DNA of 64,000 bases, from assembly GCA_029858565.1 (NCBI GenBank), contig JAOUEV010000011.1:1-64000 (forward strand), in the 5' to 3' direction. The position numbers and the translations under genes were made by a program. How positions within the stretch are numbered: position 1 is the first letter of the stretch; the number at the start of each line of letters is the position of its first letter. Below the pieces are notes generated by a model. That model did not search any database. It saw nothing but the letters and a program-made list of their open reading frames with translations, and had not been told where the DNA came from. This stretch comes from Nitrospirota bacterium (GTDB taxonomy: Bacteria; Nitrospirota; UBA9217). Shown one piece after another: positions 54,425 through 60,601 of the stretch.

Positions 54425-55436
54425 CGATCAGCCTCTTTATAACATCTAAATCGGATTCATTGCTTTCATCCCACTGACCGACGAGAGCGGCTATGGCCAA
54501 AGCAAGTGGGCTAACTTGTGCGGTCAAGCTGCTTGTTGAGCGTGGCACATCTGGTTTTACATACTCTGCCGGAATGCTTGCAGCCGGCCTTTGTTTGAAA
54601 GCGTCTCTTAAATCTTGAGGAAGCTTTTCAAGCGTTACAGTTCCTGCATCCTGATTCCAAGTCTCGACAATATCAACGACCCTCGACCAGGCCCACTGTG
54701 GGTAACTCGAGTTAAATTGAGAAATATGAGAGTGAAGCAACGATAAGACTACTCCTACTTCTTTGCCTAGATCGTATCCTAGCAAATAGAATCTATTTAA
54801 AAAGATATATAGCACTTCATCAGCAACTTTCTTGTTGCCATTTGCACCTTTCAGATGATGCCGAAATACATCGAGTTTCTCTTTTGCTTTTGATGGGCTA
54901 AATCTTGTCTGGTTAACATTTCTGAAAAATTCAGCACTATCTTTGGTGTGACGTGCTTGATCAAGCAACCACACTACGTTATGAGCATCTGTTTCATTTA
55001 AAGGACCTGTAATTAGCGCTATGGCGTCTTTACGCTTGTCAAATAGCACGGTGTTATTAAAATCGCTCCATGCTGCATACATGACTTCAGCAAGAACAGT
55101 ATTGCCCTTGGTAAAACCAATGGAGTGCTTGATCTGCCCAAGGAGTTTGCATTCCTCTCTTGTGTTGCCATTTCGCACATAAACGACAAGATCATCTGTA
55201 TCAAAGCCGTCTATTTTTCCTTGAAGCTTTACTTGTCTTATCGGCCAACATGGCAGAGCGGGGGCGTATCCGCCGGTTAGCATTAGCGCAACAAAGGAAG
55301 CTTGAACGTGAGCTTCAAAATGAAATCCAACACCCCCCGTCGAGCGTGGATTGCTCAGCAGCTTTTTTGCTTTTGAGCTTACTCCACTCTTCATGCGTCG
55401 ACGCTTTCTAGTTTTAGAAGCAGATTTTCTTTTCAA
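54414..55436 (-). CDS. PDDEXK-like nuclease domain protein (Cap4/Avs-like effector)
   Basis: A 340-residue protein with a very basic N-terminus (KRKSASKTRKRRRMK). Residues 34-105 look like a PDDEXK nuclease core: E41 in FHFEAHVQ, D81-D82 in GFDTDDLVVYV and the Q101-I-K103 of LLGQIKHS, the order E...D...QxK found in Cap4-type DNA nucleases. The rest is helical and ends LALAIAALVGQWDESNESDL, which in fused relatives would run on into the following protein. No P-loop is seen. Start: a TTG at 55436 preceded by GCGGGGAA; the ATG at 55394 is an alternative. The probable role is DNA cleavage on sensing an invader together with the 871-residue partner (inference). Confidence 0.68.
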   Translation of the reverse strand: MKRKSASKTRKRRRMKSGVSSKAKKLLSNPRSTGGVGFHFEAHVQASFVALMLTGGYAPALPCWPIRQVKLQGKIDGFDTDDLVVYVRNGNTREECKLLGQIKHSIGFTKGNTVLAEVMYAAWSDFNNTVLFDKRKDAIALITGPLNETDAHNVVWLLDQARHTKDSAEFFRNVNQTRFSPSKAKEKLDVFRHHLKGANGNKKVADEVLYIFLNRFYLLGYDLGKEVGVVLSLLHSHISQFNSSYPQWAWSRVVDIVETWNQDAGTVTLEKLPQDLRDAFKQRPAASIPAEYVKPDVPRSTSSLTAQVSPLALAIAALVGQWDESNESDLDVIKRLIDGL

Positions 55437-55549
55437 GTATTCCCCGCAATAAATTATTAAAATATCCGACCGCGTCAGTCATTCTTGCTAAGCTTGAATA
55501 TTCAGACCTGGAATCAAAGAGCACAATGACCAGGTGCTTCTAAGTCGGG

Positions 55550-55608
55550 ATACTAACGCGCGCGTCACACGCCGCAAGGCGTGTCGTTGTGGACGCGCAG
55601 GTTATGAT
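55550..55608 (-). repeat. attC-like site (best-formed)
   Basis: Exactly 59 bp. On the minus strand: ATCATAAC, GCGCGTC, a 7-base bulge, ACACGCC, loop TTGC, GGCGTGT, GACGCGC, then GCGTTAGTAT. Two stems with an asymmetric bulge and AAC/GTT outer boxes are the defining shape of integron attC sites. Confidence 0.75.
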
Positions 55609-55611
55609 ATC

Positions 55612-55983
55612 TCATTCCACAATTTGAAGTTCTGTCGCGGTCCAAATACCTTTTGGCCGAACTAGACGTTTCAGCTTGATAATGTAGTTCTTGGTTTCTG
55701 AACACTGTACTACAGCTTCATTGGCAGACTCAGATGACAATTTGCACTTCTCGAAAGGGACCTTGGCTTTAATTGTAGAAATAAGATCCGCGTGAGCGAC
55801 GTCAACTGGTTCTAATCTCCAGGGTTGATGCCCGTTATCAACTTCTGTCTGTAACCGCTTTTCTTTTTCTATGTCAACTGGTAATGCAATCTTTTCAGTT
55901 TTCTGAACGGGCTGGCAATTCGCCTGATATGTATTTGCGAAGACAAGGAGAAGGAAAGTAAGAAACATTGGAAAACTTATCAT
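55612..55983 (-). CDS. Hypothetical exported protein (cassette gene)
   Basis: A 123-residue protein with an N-terminal signal peptide (MISFPMFLTFLLLVFANTYQANC), probably cleaved near residue 23, and a soluble domain with two cysteines (C80, C93) that could form a disulfide in the periplasm. No family is recognised. The stop codon lies three bases before the well-formed attC-like site at 55550-55608. The DNA is A+T rich, unlike the flanking repair genes. The start is only 31 bp from the stop of the preceding cassette gene, with a truncated attC-like sequence between. Confidence 0.65.
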   Translation of the reverse strand: MISFPMFLTFLLLVFANTYQANCQPVQKTEKIALPVDIEKEKRLQTEVDNGHQPWRLEPVDVAHADLISTIKAKVPFEKCKLSSESANEAVVQCSETKNYIIKLKRLVRPKGIWTATELQIVE

Positions 55984-55995
55984 TTTGACCTCATT

Positions 55996-56021
55996 GTCGG
56001 TGTGGAACGAATCGTTATACC
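55996..56021 (-). repeat. Truncated attC-like site
   Basis: Minus-strand reading GGTATAACGATTCGTTCC then ACACCGAC gives a left attC half; the right half is missing, which has fused two neighbouring cassettes. GGTATAAC is an exact complement of GTTATACC at the start of its own cassette (56415-56422). Confidence 0.55.
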
Positions 56022-56404
56022 TTCGACTTTGTTTTAAAAAAGGAAGTAATTCTCTTTATAATTCCGACGCTTGGTTTGAAACCAAAATGTTCAAGAATTA
56101 GATTGGATGTAATTTCCTTATCTTCTTCAATATCTTTTACAATTATTTTGGCAAATCGAGGCCAATCAGCTTGAGATATCCCCTTGTAGTAGCGCCATTC
56201 GTGATTTCTCGCATCTTGCCAGCAATCCCAGAAGTTTAATGCGAGGAAAAGCTTCTTGAACTCTGGTCCGCTATTCCGGGGAAGGTTCTGATCAAATTTA
56301 TCGAACCCCTCTCCGACCTTTTTAAAGTCACCACGACTGTGGCTTTCTATATCGTGCGATAGACTCTCAATTAAATATTTCTTAGCCTCACTATAAGTAA
56401 ACAC
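56015..56404 (-). CDS. Hypothetical protein (cassette gene)
   Basis: A 129-residue protein with a GTG start (56404), placed 10 bases inside the cassette boundary. The centre FLALNFWDCWQDARNHEWRY and YKGISQADWPRFAKIIVKDI is rich in tryptophan and helical, a pattern I have seen in other uncharacterised cassette or island proteins, but no family name can be given. The basic C-terminus (KRITSFFKTKSKV) ends at the truncated attC-like site. It is the first gene of the array in the direction of transcription. Confidence 0.6.
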   Translation of the reverse strand: MFTYSEAKKYLIESLSHDIESHSRGDFKKVGEGFDKFDQNLPRNSGPEFKKLFLALNFWDCWQDARNHEWRYYKGISQADWPRFAKIIVKDIEEDKEITSNLILEHFGFKPSVGIIKRITSFFKTKSKV

Positions 56405-56414
56405 TTTTGCCTCG

Positions 56415-56454
56415 GGTATAACAAGGTGTTGACGGGACGGAACCCGTTATATAC
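56415..56454 (-). repeat. Cassette-array boundary, attC/attI-like
   Basis: Minus-strand reading begins GTATATAAC and ends GTTATACC, an inverted pair around about 23 bases including GGGTTCCGTCCCG. It marks the upstream end of the array and is too short for a full attC; it could be a shortened attC or an attI-like insertion point. Confidence 0.5.
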
Positions 56455-56466
56455 ATATATATGAAC

Positions 56467-56574
56467 TTATCTACCGGTATATAATTTTATCTATCTGTAG
56501 ATAAGAGGCGTTCATCTACCGGTAGATGATTTCTCGGATATCCGCATTTCTAAGGTTCATCTACCTGTATATAA
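56467..56574. repeat. Four 18-bp palindromic repeats
   Basis: Copies at 56467-56484, 56487-56504, 56512-56529 and 56557-56574 share the pattern T(T/C)ATCTACCGGTAGAT(A/G)A. The third, TCATCTACCGGTAGATGA, is a perfect palindrome. The fourth overlaps the 3' end of the 115-residue gene. Start-to-start spacings are 20, 25 and 45 bp. They lie between that gene and the first cassette and could be binding sites for a dimeric DNA-binding protein. Confidence 0.8.
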
Positions 56575-56897
56575 CTTTCCAGGGGCGTGCCAACGATCTT
56601 GCCGTATTTCGCGAGCCAGAGCCTCTTCTCCGGGTCCCATCGTCCGCCAGCTGTTTTTGCCTGCGCCCGGGCTGGCAGGTCGGAAACTTCGATGCGCAAG
56701 GGGACAAGGGTGTCCGGGGTATAGCGCCGGGGCGGCGGGGTCCAGTTGGTCCGCTCGACGACCAGCTCGACCGTTTTGAGCCGCTGCCGCGACTGCTCGT
56801 CATATTTGAACCGGATGCAGACCAGGGCATCGCCGTACTTTTCCGCAAGGCCTTTGGTGCCGGGCTGTCCCGGCCTGAGGATCAGGCGTGTTCTCAT
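56550..56897 (-). CDS. Hypothetical protein of the UmuD/polymerase neighbourhood
   Basis: A 115-residue basic protein starting MRTRLILRPGQPGTKGLAEK, with ALVCIRFKYDEQSRQRLKTV and ELVVERTNWTPP in the middle and a KTAGGRWDPEKRLWLAKYG block near the end. I recognise the start as a small conserved protein often encoded near LexA/UmuD-like or polymerase genes or mobile elements, with no known function; the GGRWDPEKRLW block may bind nucleic acid (inference). Start at 56897 after GGGAGAGCGGA. It lies in the same direction as the UmuD-like gene upstream and the polymerase downstream, so it was probably part of one operon before the cassette array and the GxxExxY element were inserted. Confidence 0.72.
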   Translation of the reverse strand: MRTRLILRPGQPGTKGLAEKYGDALVCIRFKYDEQSRQRLKTVELVVERTNWTPPPRRYTPDTLVPLRIEVSDLPARAQAKTAGGRWDPEKRLWLAKYGKIVGTPLESYIQVDEP

Positions 56898-57021
56898 TCC
56901 GCTCTCCCTGCGACCGGTTGCGGAACTACGGCTAGAGTAGCATTGATCAGGAAATTCCGCAAGCCGGAAGTTGTCATTTCTTGCATGTAAAGAAACGAAC
57001 GGCAAAAGCAAAGCAACGGCG

Positions 57022-57051
57022 TCTCTCGCAAAGCCGCCAAGCCGCAAAGGG
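57022..57051 (+). repeat. Left arm of inverted repeat around second GxxExxY gene
   Basis: Contains TCTCGCAAAGCCGCCAAG followed by CCGCAAAGG. Inverted relative to the copy at 57454-57486. Confidence 0.7.
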
Positions 57052-57067
57052 ATAAGAACGTCAAAGG

Positions 57068-57445
57068 CTACAGCCGGTTGACTACCCGTTCGATCCCATC
57101 CTTGATAAGGCTGACGTTAAAATTAACCAACATGGCGAGTTTCAAACCAGTCAACTTCAAATAGGTCGTGACCTGCTTTTTGTGAACAGGCTGAACTTTC
57201 TCCACGGATTTCAACTCAACGATAACCAAATCATTCACGATCAGATCTGCACGAAAGCCAAGGTCCAGTTTCACTTCTTCATACTGCACCGCTACCTCGA
57301 CCTCTTTCGCGCACTTCAGGCCTGCTTTGTTCAATTCATAAATGAGAATTTCAAGATAGACCGATTCCAAAAGACCTGGTCCGAGCTTTTTATGAATTCT
57401 GTAACAACAATCGACAATGATCTTCGATAACTGATTTTCGTCCAC
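57068..57445 (-). CDS. GxxExxY protein (PDDEXK_3-like)
   Basis: A 125-residue protein with all family marks: GPGLLESVY (the GxxExxY motif), YEEVKLDLGFRADLIVNDLVIVELKSVEKV (nuclease-like core D...ELK) and QVTTYLKLTGLKLAMLVNF. It has a normal ATG start (MDENQLSKII). Function unknown; the fold relates to restriction-type nucleases. It is flanked by inverted CGCAAAGCCGC-type repeats at 57022-57051 and 57454-57486, and lies between the UmuD-like gene and the 115-residue gene, as if inserted as a unit of about 465 bp. It is a paralogue of the gene at 9684-10109. Confidence 0.85.
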   Translation of the reverse strand: MDENQLSKIIVDCCYRIHKKLGPGLLESVYLEILIYELNKAGLKCAKEVEVAVQYEEVKLDLGFRADLIVNDLVIVELKSVEKVQPVHKKQVTTYLKLTGLKLAMLVNFNVSLIKDGIERVVNRL

Positions 57446-57453
57446 GGTTCCCG

Positions 57454-57486
57454 CCTTTCTTTGCGGCTTAGCGGCTTAGCGCGAGA
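57454..57486 (-). repeat. Right arm of inverted repeat around second GxxExxY gene
   Basis: Its reverse complement contains TCTCGCGCTAAGCCGCTAAG followed by CCGCAAAG, matching the left arm at 57022-57051 at most positions. Confidence 0.7.
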
Positions 57487-57520
57487 AAAATGCATTTGTT
57501 GTTCTGCATTGATGATGATG

Positions 57521-57994
57521 CTATTTGTACTTCCTCACCACCGCCGTCACCACTCCGGCTACTTTCAGCTCCTGCTTCGGCCGGATGGGCGGGTACTTGG
57601 GGTTCGCGGCAACGAGGGTGACGGTGTCCCCGCGCTTGCGGAGGTATTTCATGGTCCATTCGCCGTCCACCTGGGCGATGACGATGTCGCCGCTCTTTGC
57701 CTGGAGGCTCCGGTCGATCAGGACCATGTCACCGGGCATGATCCCCGCGCCGGTCATGGAATCGCCTGACACGTTCAGCAGGAAGGTGGCCTCGCGGTTC
57801 TGGATCAGCAGATCGTCGAGCGACAGGGTGTCGACCAGTTCCTCCTCGGCAGGAGAGGGGAAGCCGGCCTCGACCCGGCCCAGGACCGTGACCTTGCCGC
57901 GGTCCCGTTGATCAGCGAACCTCGCCAGAAACGTGAACGCGGCGCTCTTGTTCGGGAGTCCGGTCGCCTTGCTTGTTGTTATCGCGGTAATCAT
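57521..57994 (-). CDS. UmuD/LexA-like autoproteolytic SOS protein
   Basis: A 157-residue S24-family protein of UmuD type, without a DNA-binding domain. The self-cleavage site is A43-G44 in RVEAGFPSPAEE, the nucleophile is S79 in SGDSMTGAGI and the general base is K116 in EWTMKYL. After RecA-stimulated cleavage it would act as a partner of a translesion polymerase, presumably the Y-family enzyme at 49244-50557. The start at 57994 is set by the promoter: the -10 box ends at 58002, so the expected transcript start falls at or within a base or two of this ATG and the mRNA would be leaderless. An earlier ATG at 58003 overlaps the -10 box and cannot be used. Confidence 0.9.
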   Translation of the reverse strand: MITAITTSKATGLPNKSAAFTFLARFADQRDRGKVTVLGRVEAGFPSPAEEELVDTLSLDDLLIQNREATFLLNVSGDSMTGAGIMPGDMVLIDRSLQAKSGDIVIAQVDGEWTMKYLRKRGDTVTLVAANPKYPPIRPKQELKVAGVVTAVVRKYK

Positions 57995-58001
57995 GGCATC
58001 C

Positions 58002-58030
58002 ATTATAGGTGAACAAGTGTTCACCGTCAA
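58002..58030 (-). promoter_or_regulatory. SOS-type promoter of the UmuD-like gene
   Basis: On the minus strand TTGACG (58030-58025) and TATAAT (58007-58002) are spaced by 17 bp. The spacer is filled by the palindrome described at 58008-58025, so a bound repressor would block RNA polymerase. Confidence 0.85.
58008..58025 (-). promoter_or_regulatory. LexA-type operator
   Basis: GGTGAACACTTGTTCACC has perfect 8-bp inverted arms and contains GAAC-N4-GTTC, the core of the LexA box of Gram-positive bacteria and some other phyla. It lies between the -35 and -10 of the UmuD-like gene. No lexA gene is in the window. Confidence 0.8.
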
Positions 58031-58042
58031 GAGGTATTTCGG

Positions 58043-58126
58043 CTGTCATTGCGAGCGACCGGGGGAGCGCGGCAATCTCGTCATTAAATACGAGATTGCT
58101 TCGTCATTTCATTCCTCGCAATTACA
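58043..58126. repeat. Dispersed inverted repeat (CATTGCGAG / CTCGCAAT type)
   Basis: The left arm TGTCATTGCGAGCGACC...CAATCTCG and the right arm CGAGATTGCTTCGTC...CCTCGCAATTAC form an imperfect 84-bp palindrome, a type common in intergenic regions of many bacteria. It separates the UmuD-like gene from the divergent SRAP gene; nothing else is seen in 58031-58219 except a TATAAT at 58178-58183. Confidence 0.65.
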
Positions 58127-58219
58127 TAATAATCAGCGCTGCGGTATATTCATGTCATTGGATCGGGCGGTGGATGTTATAATTCAAAGGGAGAGGATAA
58201 AGAAGATCAGGATACGATC

Positions 58220-58891
58220 ATGTGCGGCCGCTTTGAGATCCATTCAGCCTTCAAGATCATTGCCGAGCTCTTCGGCATCGACGACCGGTTCTTTGACCTC
58301 CAGCCGAACTACAATGTGGCCCCGTCGCAGGATATCGTCATGGTGGTCAGGGAAGGGGACCGAAAGGCGCTCCGCTTCTGCCGCTGGGGCCTGCTGCCTC
58401 CCTGGGCAAAGGACCCGGCTGAAGGCCACAAGATGATCAATGCCCGGGCTGAGACCGTTGCGGAGAAGCCGAGCTTCCGCACCGCGTTCAAAAGCCATCG
58501 CTGCCTTGTTGTCGCAGACGGGTTCTTTGAATGGCGCAAAGAAGGGACAATAAAAAAGCCGGTCTATGTCAGGCTCCGGTCGCGCCGGCCTTTCGGTTTC
58601 GCGGGCCTGTACTCGGTCTGGACCGATCCCCAGGGCGAAGGGATCTGCACGGCTACGATCATCACCACTGATGCGAACGACCTCCTGCGGCCGGTCCACG
58701 ACCGCATGCCGGTGATCGTTCCGCGCGACAAGCAGGACCTCTGGCTCGATCCCAGGGTGAGCGATCCCGGACTGCTGCGGCCGGTCCTCACACCCTATCC
58801 CGCGGACGAGATGGAGTGCTTCGCGGTCTCGCCGAAGATGAACTCGGTGAAGGTCAATCTTCCGGAGAACATCGAACCGTTTTCAGGGTGA
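58220..58891 (+). CDS. SOS response-associated peptidase family protein (SRAP, YedK/HMCES-like)
   Basis: A 223-residue protein whose second residue is the catalytic cysteine (MCGRFEIH). The other active-site residues are visible: N in MINARAETVAEKPSF, E in DGFFEWRK and H in RPVHDRMPVIVP. SRAP proteins bind abasic sites in single-stranded DNA through a cross-link to Cys2 and shield them from error-prone repair. Its position next to an SOS-controlled UmuD-like gene on the opposite strand fits this role. No LexA-type box is seen immediately before it. ATG at 58220. Confidence 0.92.
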   Translation: MCGRFEIHSAFKIIAELFGIDDRFFDLQPNYNVAPSQDIVMVVREGDRKALRFCRWGLLPPWAKDPAEGHKMINARAETVAEKPSFRTAFKSHRCLVVADGFFEWRKEGTIKKPVYVRLRSRRPFGFAGLYSVWTDPQGEGICTATIITTDANDLLRPVHDRMPVIVPRDKQDLWLDPRVSDPGLLRPVLTPYPADEMECFAVSPKMNSVKVNLPENIEPFSG

Positions 58892-58966
58892 TTAGAATTT
58901 GTTTTTCACAACGAATCTGGTAATATGGGACCGTTTCCATCCTTTGGTAGTGCCGGCGGAAGGCTC

Positions 58967-60601
58967 ATGCGCATCAGTCTCAGTCTGAAATATGTGCTCT
59001 CCCTCACCCTGATCGTGCTCCTGGTGCTCTCGGGCATCTTCTGGGTGCTGACGCGCAGCCACGAGAAGCTTGTCATGGCGCAGATCGAGATGCAGGCGCG
59101 CTCGCTGTTCCAGCAGATCGTCATCACCCGGCGCTGGGTCGCGGACCATGGCGGCGTGTTCGTGGAGAAGCTCCCCTGGGTGCAGCCGAACCCCTTTCTT
59201 CCCAATCCCATCATCACCGATCAGCGCGGCAGGGCCTTTGTCAAGGAAAACCCGGCAATGGTCACGAAACAGCTTTCAAAATACGCCCAGCGCGAAGGGC
59301 TGTATTTCTTCCATATCACGAGCCTCAAACTGATGAATCCCGACAATGCTCCCGATGACTTCGAGATCGCGGCGCTCAAACGTTTTGAGAGCGGCGAGGT
59401 CCCCGAGGTGGCCGGAACGGAAAAGCTGGGCGATACCCATTACTACCGGTACATCGCGCCGCTCAAGGTGGAGCGGGCCTGCCTCGATTGCCATGCCGAC
59501 CAGGGCTACAAGATCGGCGATATCCGGGGCGCCATCAGCGTTTCGGTCCCCATGGATTTTGCCGTGACCGTGATCGAACGGGAGCGTATCATCATCATCG
59601 CCGGTCTTCTTCTGGTCGGCGGGGTGCTGGTCGTCACCCTGTTTTTGGCCACGCGGAGGATCGTTCTGGCCCCCCTGGGCAGGATCCGCGCCCAGATGGC
59701 CGGGTTCTCGTCCCACAGCACTCAGGCAGTCGAGCTGGTGCGGACCGGGGACGAGCTTGAGGACCTGAGCCGGGCATTCGGCGAAATGGCCGGGGCCGTG
59801 CGCGACTACCATTCCTGCCTTCAGGAGAAGATCGCGAACGCCACGCGCGAACTCACGGAAAAGAACATCGCCCTGGAAAAGCTGCACCGGGGCAAGTCCG
59901 ACTTCATCGCCAAGACCTCCCATGAGCTGCGCACGCCGCTCACGTCCATCAAGGGCGCCATGGACTATCTTTCCGTGAAGCTCTCGATGCGCGATACCGA
60001 TGAAGACCGCGACATGCTCGTGTTCTTCGAGACGATCAAGAAGAGCGCCGACCGCCTCATCCGGCTGGTGAACAACATCCTCGAGTACGAGCGCGTCGAA
60101 CTGGGCCGCAGGGAAATGAACATCCGGGACGTCAATCTGAAGGAGCTGTTCCATGAGGTGGTGACCGCCTTCATCCCGCTGGCCGTGGAGAAGGACGTCA
60201 AGATCCGGCTGAAGGCCGAGGACATCACCTGCGGCGTCGATGCCGACCGGATGCGCCAGGTGCTTACGAACCTGCTGTCGAACGCGCTGGTCTTCAGCCC
60301 GTCGGGTTCGGCCATTACCCTCACGCTTGAGAGCAGGAACGGCATGGTCCACGGATCGGTCGAGGACGCGGGCTGCGGGATCCCGGAATCGGAGCGATCG
60401 TCGATCTTCAAGGAGTTCTATACACGGAACGTTTCCGGCGGGACCGGACTGGGCCTGGCGATCTGCAAGAGCATCATCGAGGCGCACGGAGGCGAGATCG
60501 GCGTGACCGGCTCGGACAAGGGCGGCAGCAGGTTCTGGTTCATGGTGCCGGAACAGAGAAAAGGGGAACACGTCGATGAAAAAACGGCTGCTTGTCGTTG
60601 A
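58967..60601 (+). CDS. Histidine kinase with Tll0287-like (DUF3365) heme-binding sensor domain
   Basis: A 544-residue sensor kinase. A first membrane segment at about 8-28, an extracytoplasmic domain at about 30-203 of the Tll0287/DUF3365 type with the c-type heme motif C172-L-D-C175-H176, a second segment at about 206-228, a HAMP-like linker, HisKA with H319 (SHELRTPLTSIKG) and an ATPase domain (NLLSNALVFSP, DAGCGIP, GGTGLGLAI). The heme suggests sensing of redox state or a gas. Start at 58967 (MRISLSLKY) so that the membrane segment is at the N-terminus. It overlaps the response regulator gene by 26 bp, so the two are a cognate pair. Confidence 0.88.
   Translation: MRISLSLKYVLSLTLIVLLVLSGIFWVLTRSHEKLVMAQIEMQARSLFQQIVITRRWVADHGGVFVEKLPWVQPNPFLPNPIITDQRGRAFVKENPAMVTKQLSKYAQREGLYFFHITSLKLMNPDNAPDDFEIAALKRFESGEVPEVAGTEKLGDTHYYRYIAPLKVERACLDCHADQGYKIGDIRGAISVSVPMDFAVTVIERERIIIIAGLLLVGGVLVVTLFLATRRIVLAPLGRIRAQMAGFSSHSTQAVELVRTGDELEDLSRAFGEMAGAVRDYHSCLQEKIANATRELTEKNIALEKLHRGKSDFIAKTSHELRTPLTSIKGAMDYLSVKLSMRDTDEDRDMLVFFETIKKSADRLIRLVNNILEYERVELGRREMNIRDVNLKELFHEVVTAFIPLAVEKDVKIRLKAEDITCGVDADRMRQVLTNLLSNALVFSPSGSAITLTLESRNGMVHGSVEDAGCGIPESERSSIFKEFYTRNVSGGTGLGLAICKSIIEAHGGEIGVTGSDKGGSRFWFMVPEQRKGEHVDEKTAACR

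Larger units (their letters stand above)
51291..56454 (-). mobile_element. Integron-like cassette array without integrase (CALIN-type)
   Basis: Five AT-rich genes, all on the minus strand, are separated by imperfect palindromes ending in AAC...GTT elements. The ends of two cassettes match: GTTATACC at 56415-56422 with GGTATAAC at 56014-56021 (8/8 complementary, read on the minus strand), and GTTAGTAT at 55550-55557 with ATCCTAAC at 51808-51815 (7/8). Matching cassette ends are expected because each cassette is excised as a circle with one attC. The membrane protein at 51366-51752 belongs to a family common in cassette arrays. No tyrosine-recombinase integrase gene is visible in this window. 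Confidence 0.65.

Noticed and set aside
54414-55436. STAND ATPase in the nuclease-like protein
   Set aside because: I looked for GxxxxGK[ST] in both this and the 871-residue protein; KGANGNKK and QEGKGISGKNY are not valid P-loops.
56467-56574. CRISPR array
   Set aside because: The four repeats are 18 bp, palindromic and unevenly spaced (2, 7 and 27 bp between copies), with no cas genes nearby.
49132-58891. Integron integrase or other recombinase accompanying the cassette array
   Set aside because: All genes in the region were assigned or described and none has the tyrosine-recombinase pattern; it may lie elsewhere in the genome.
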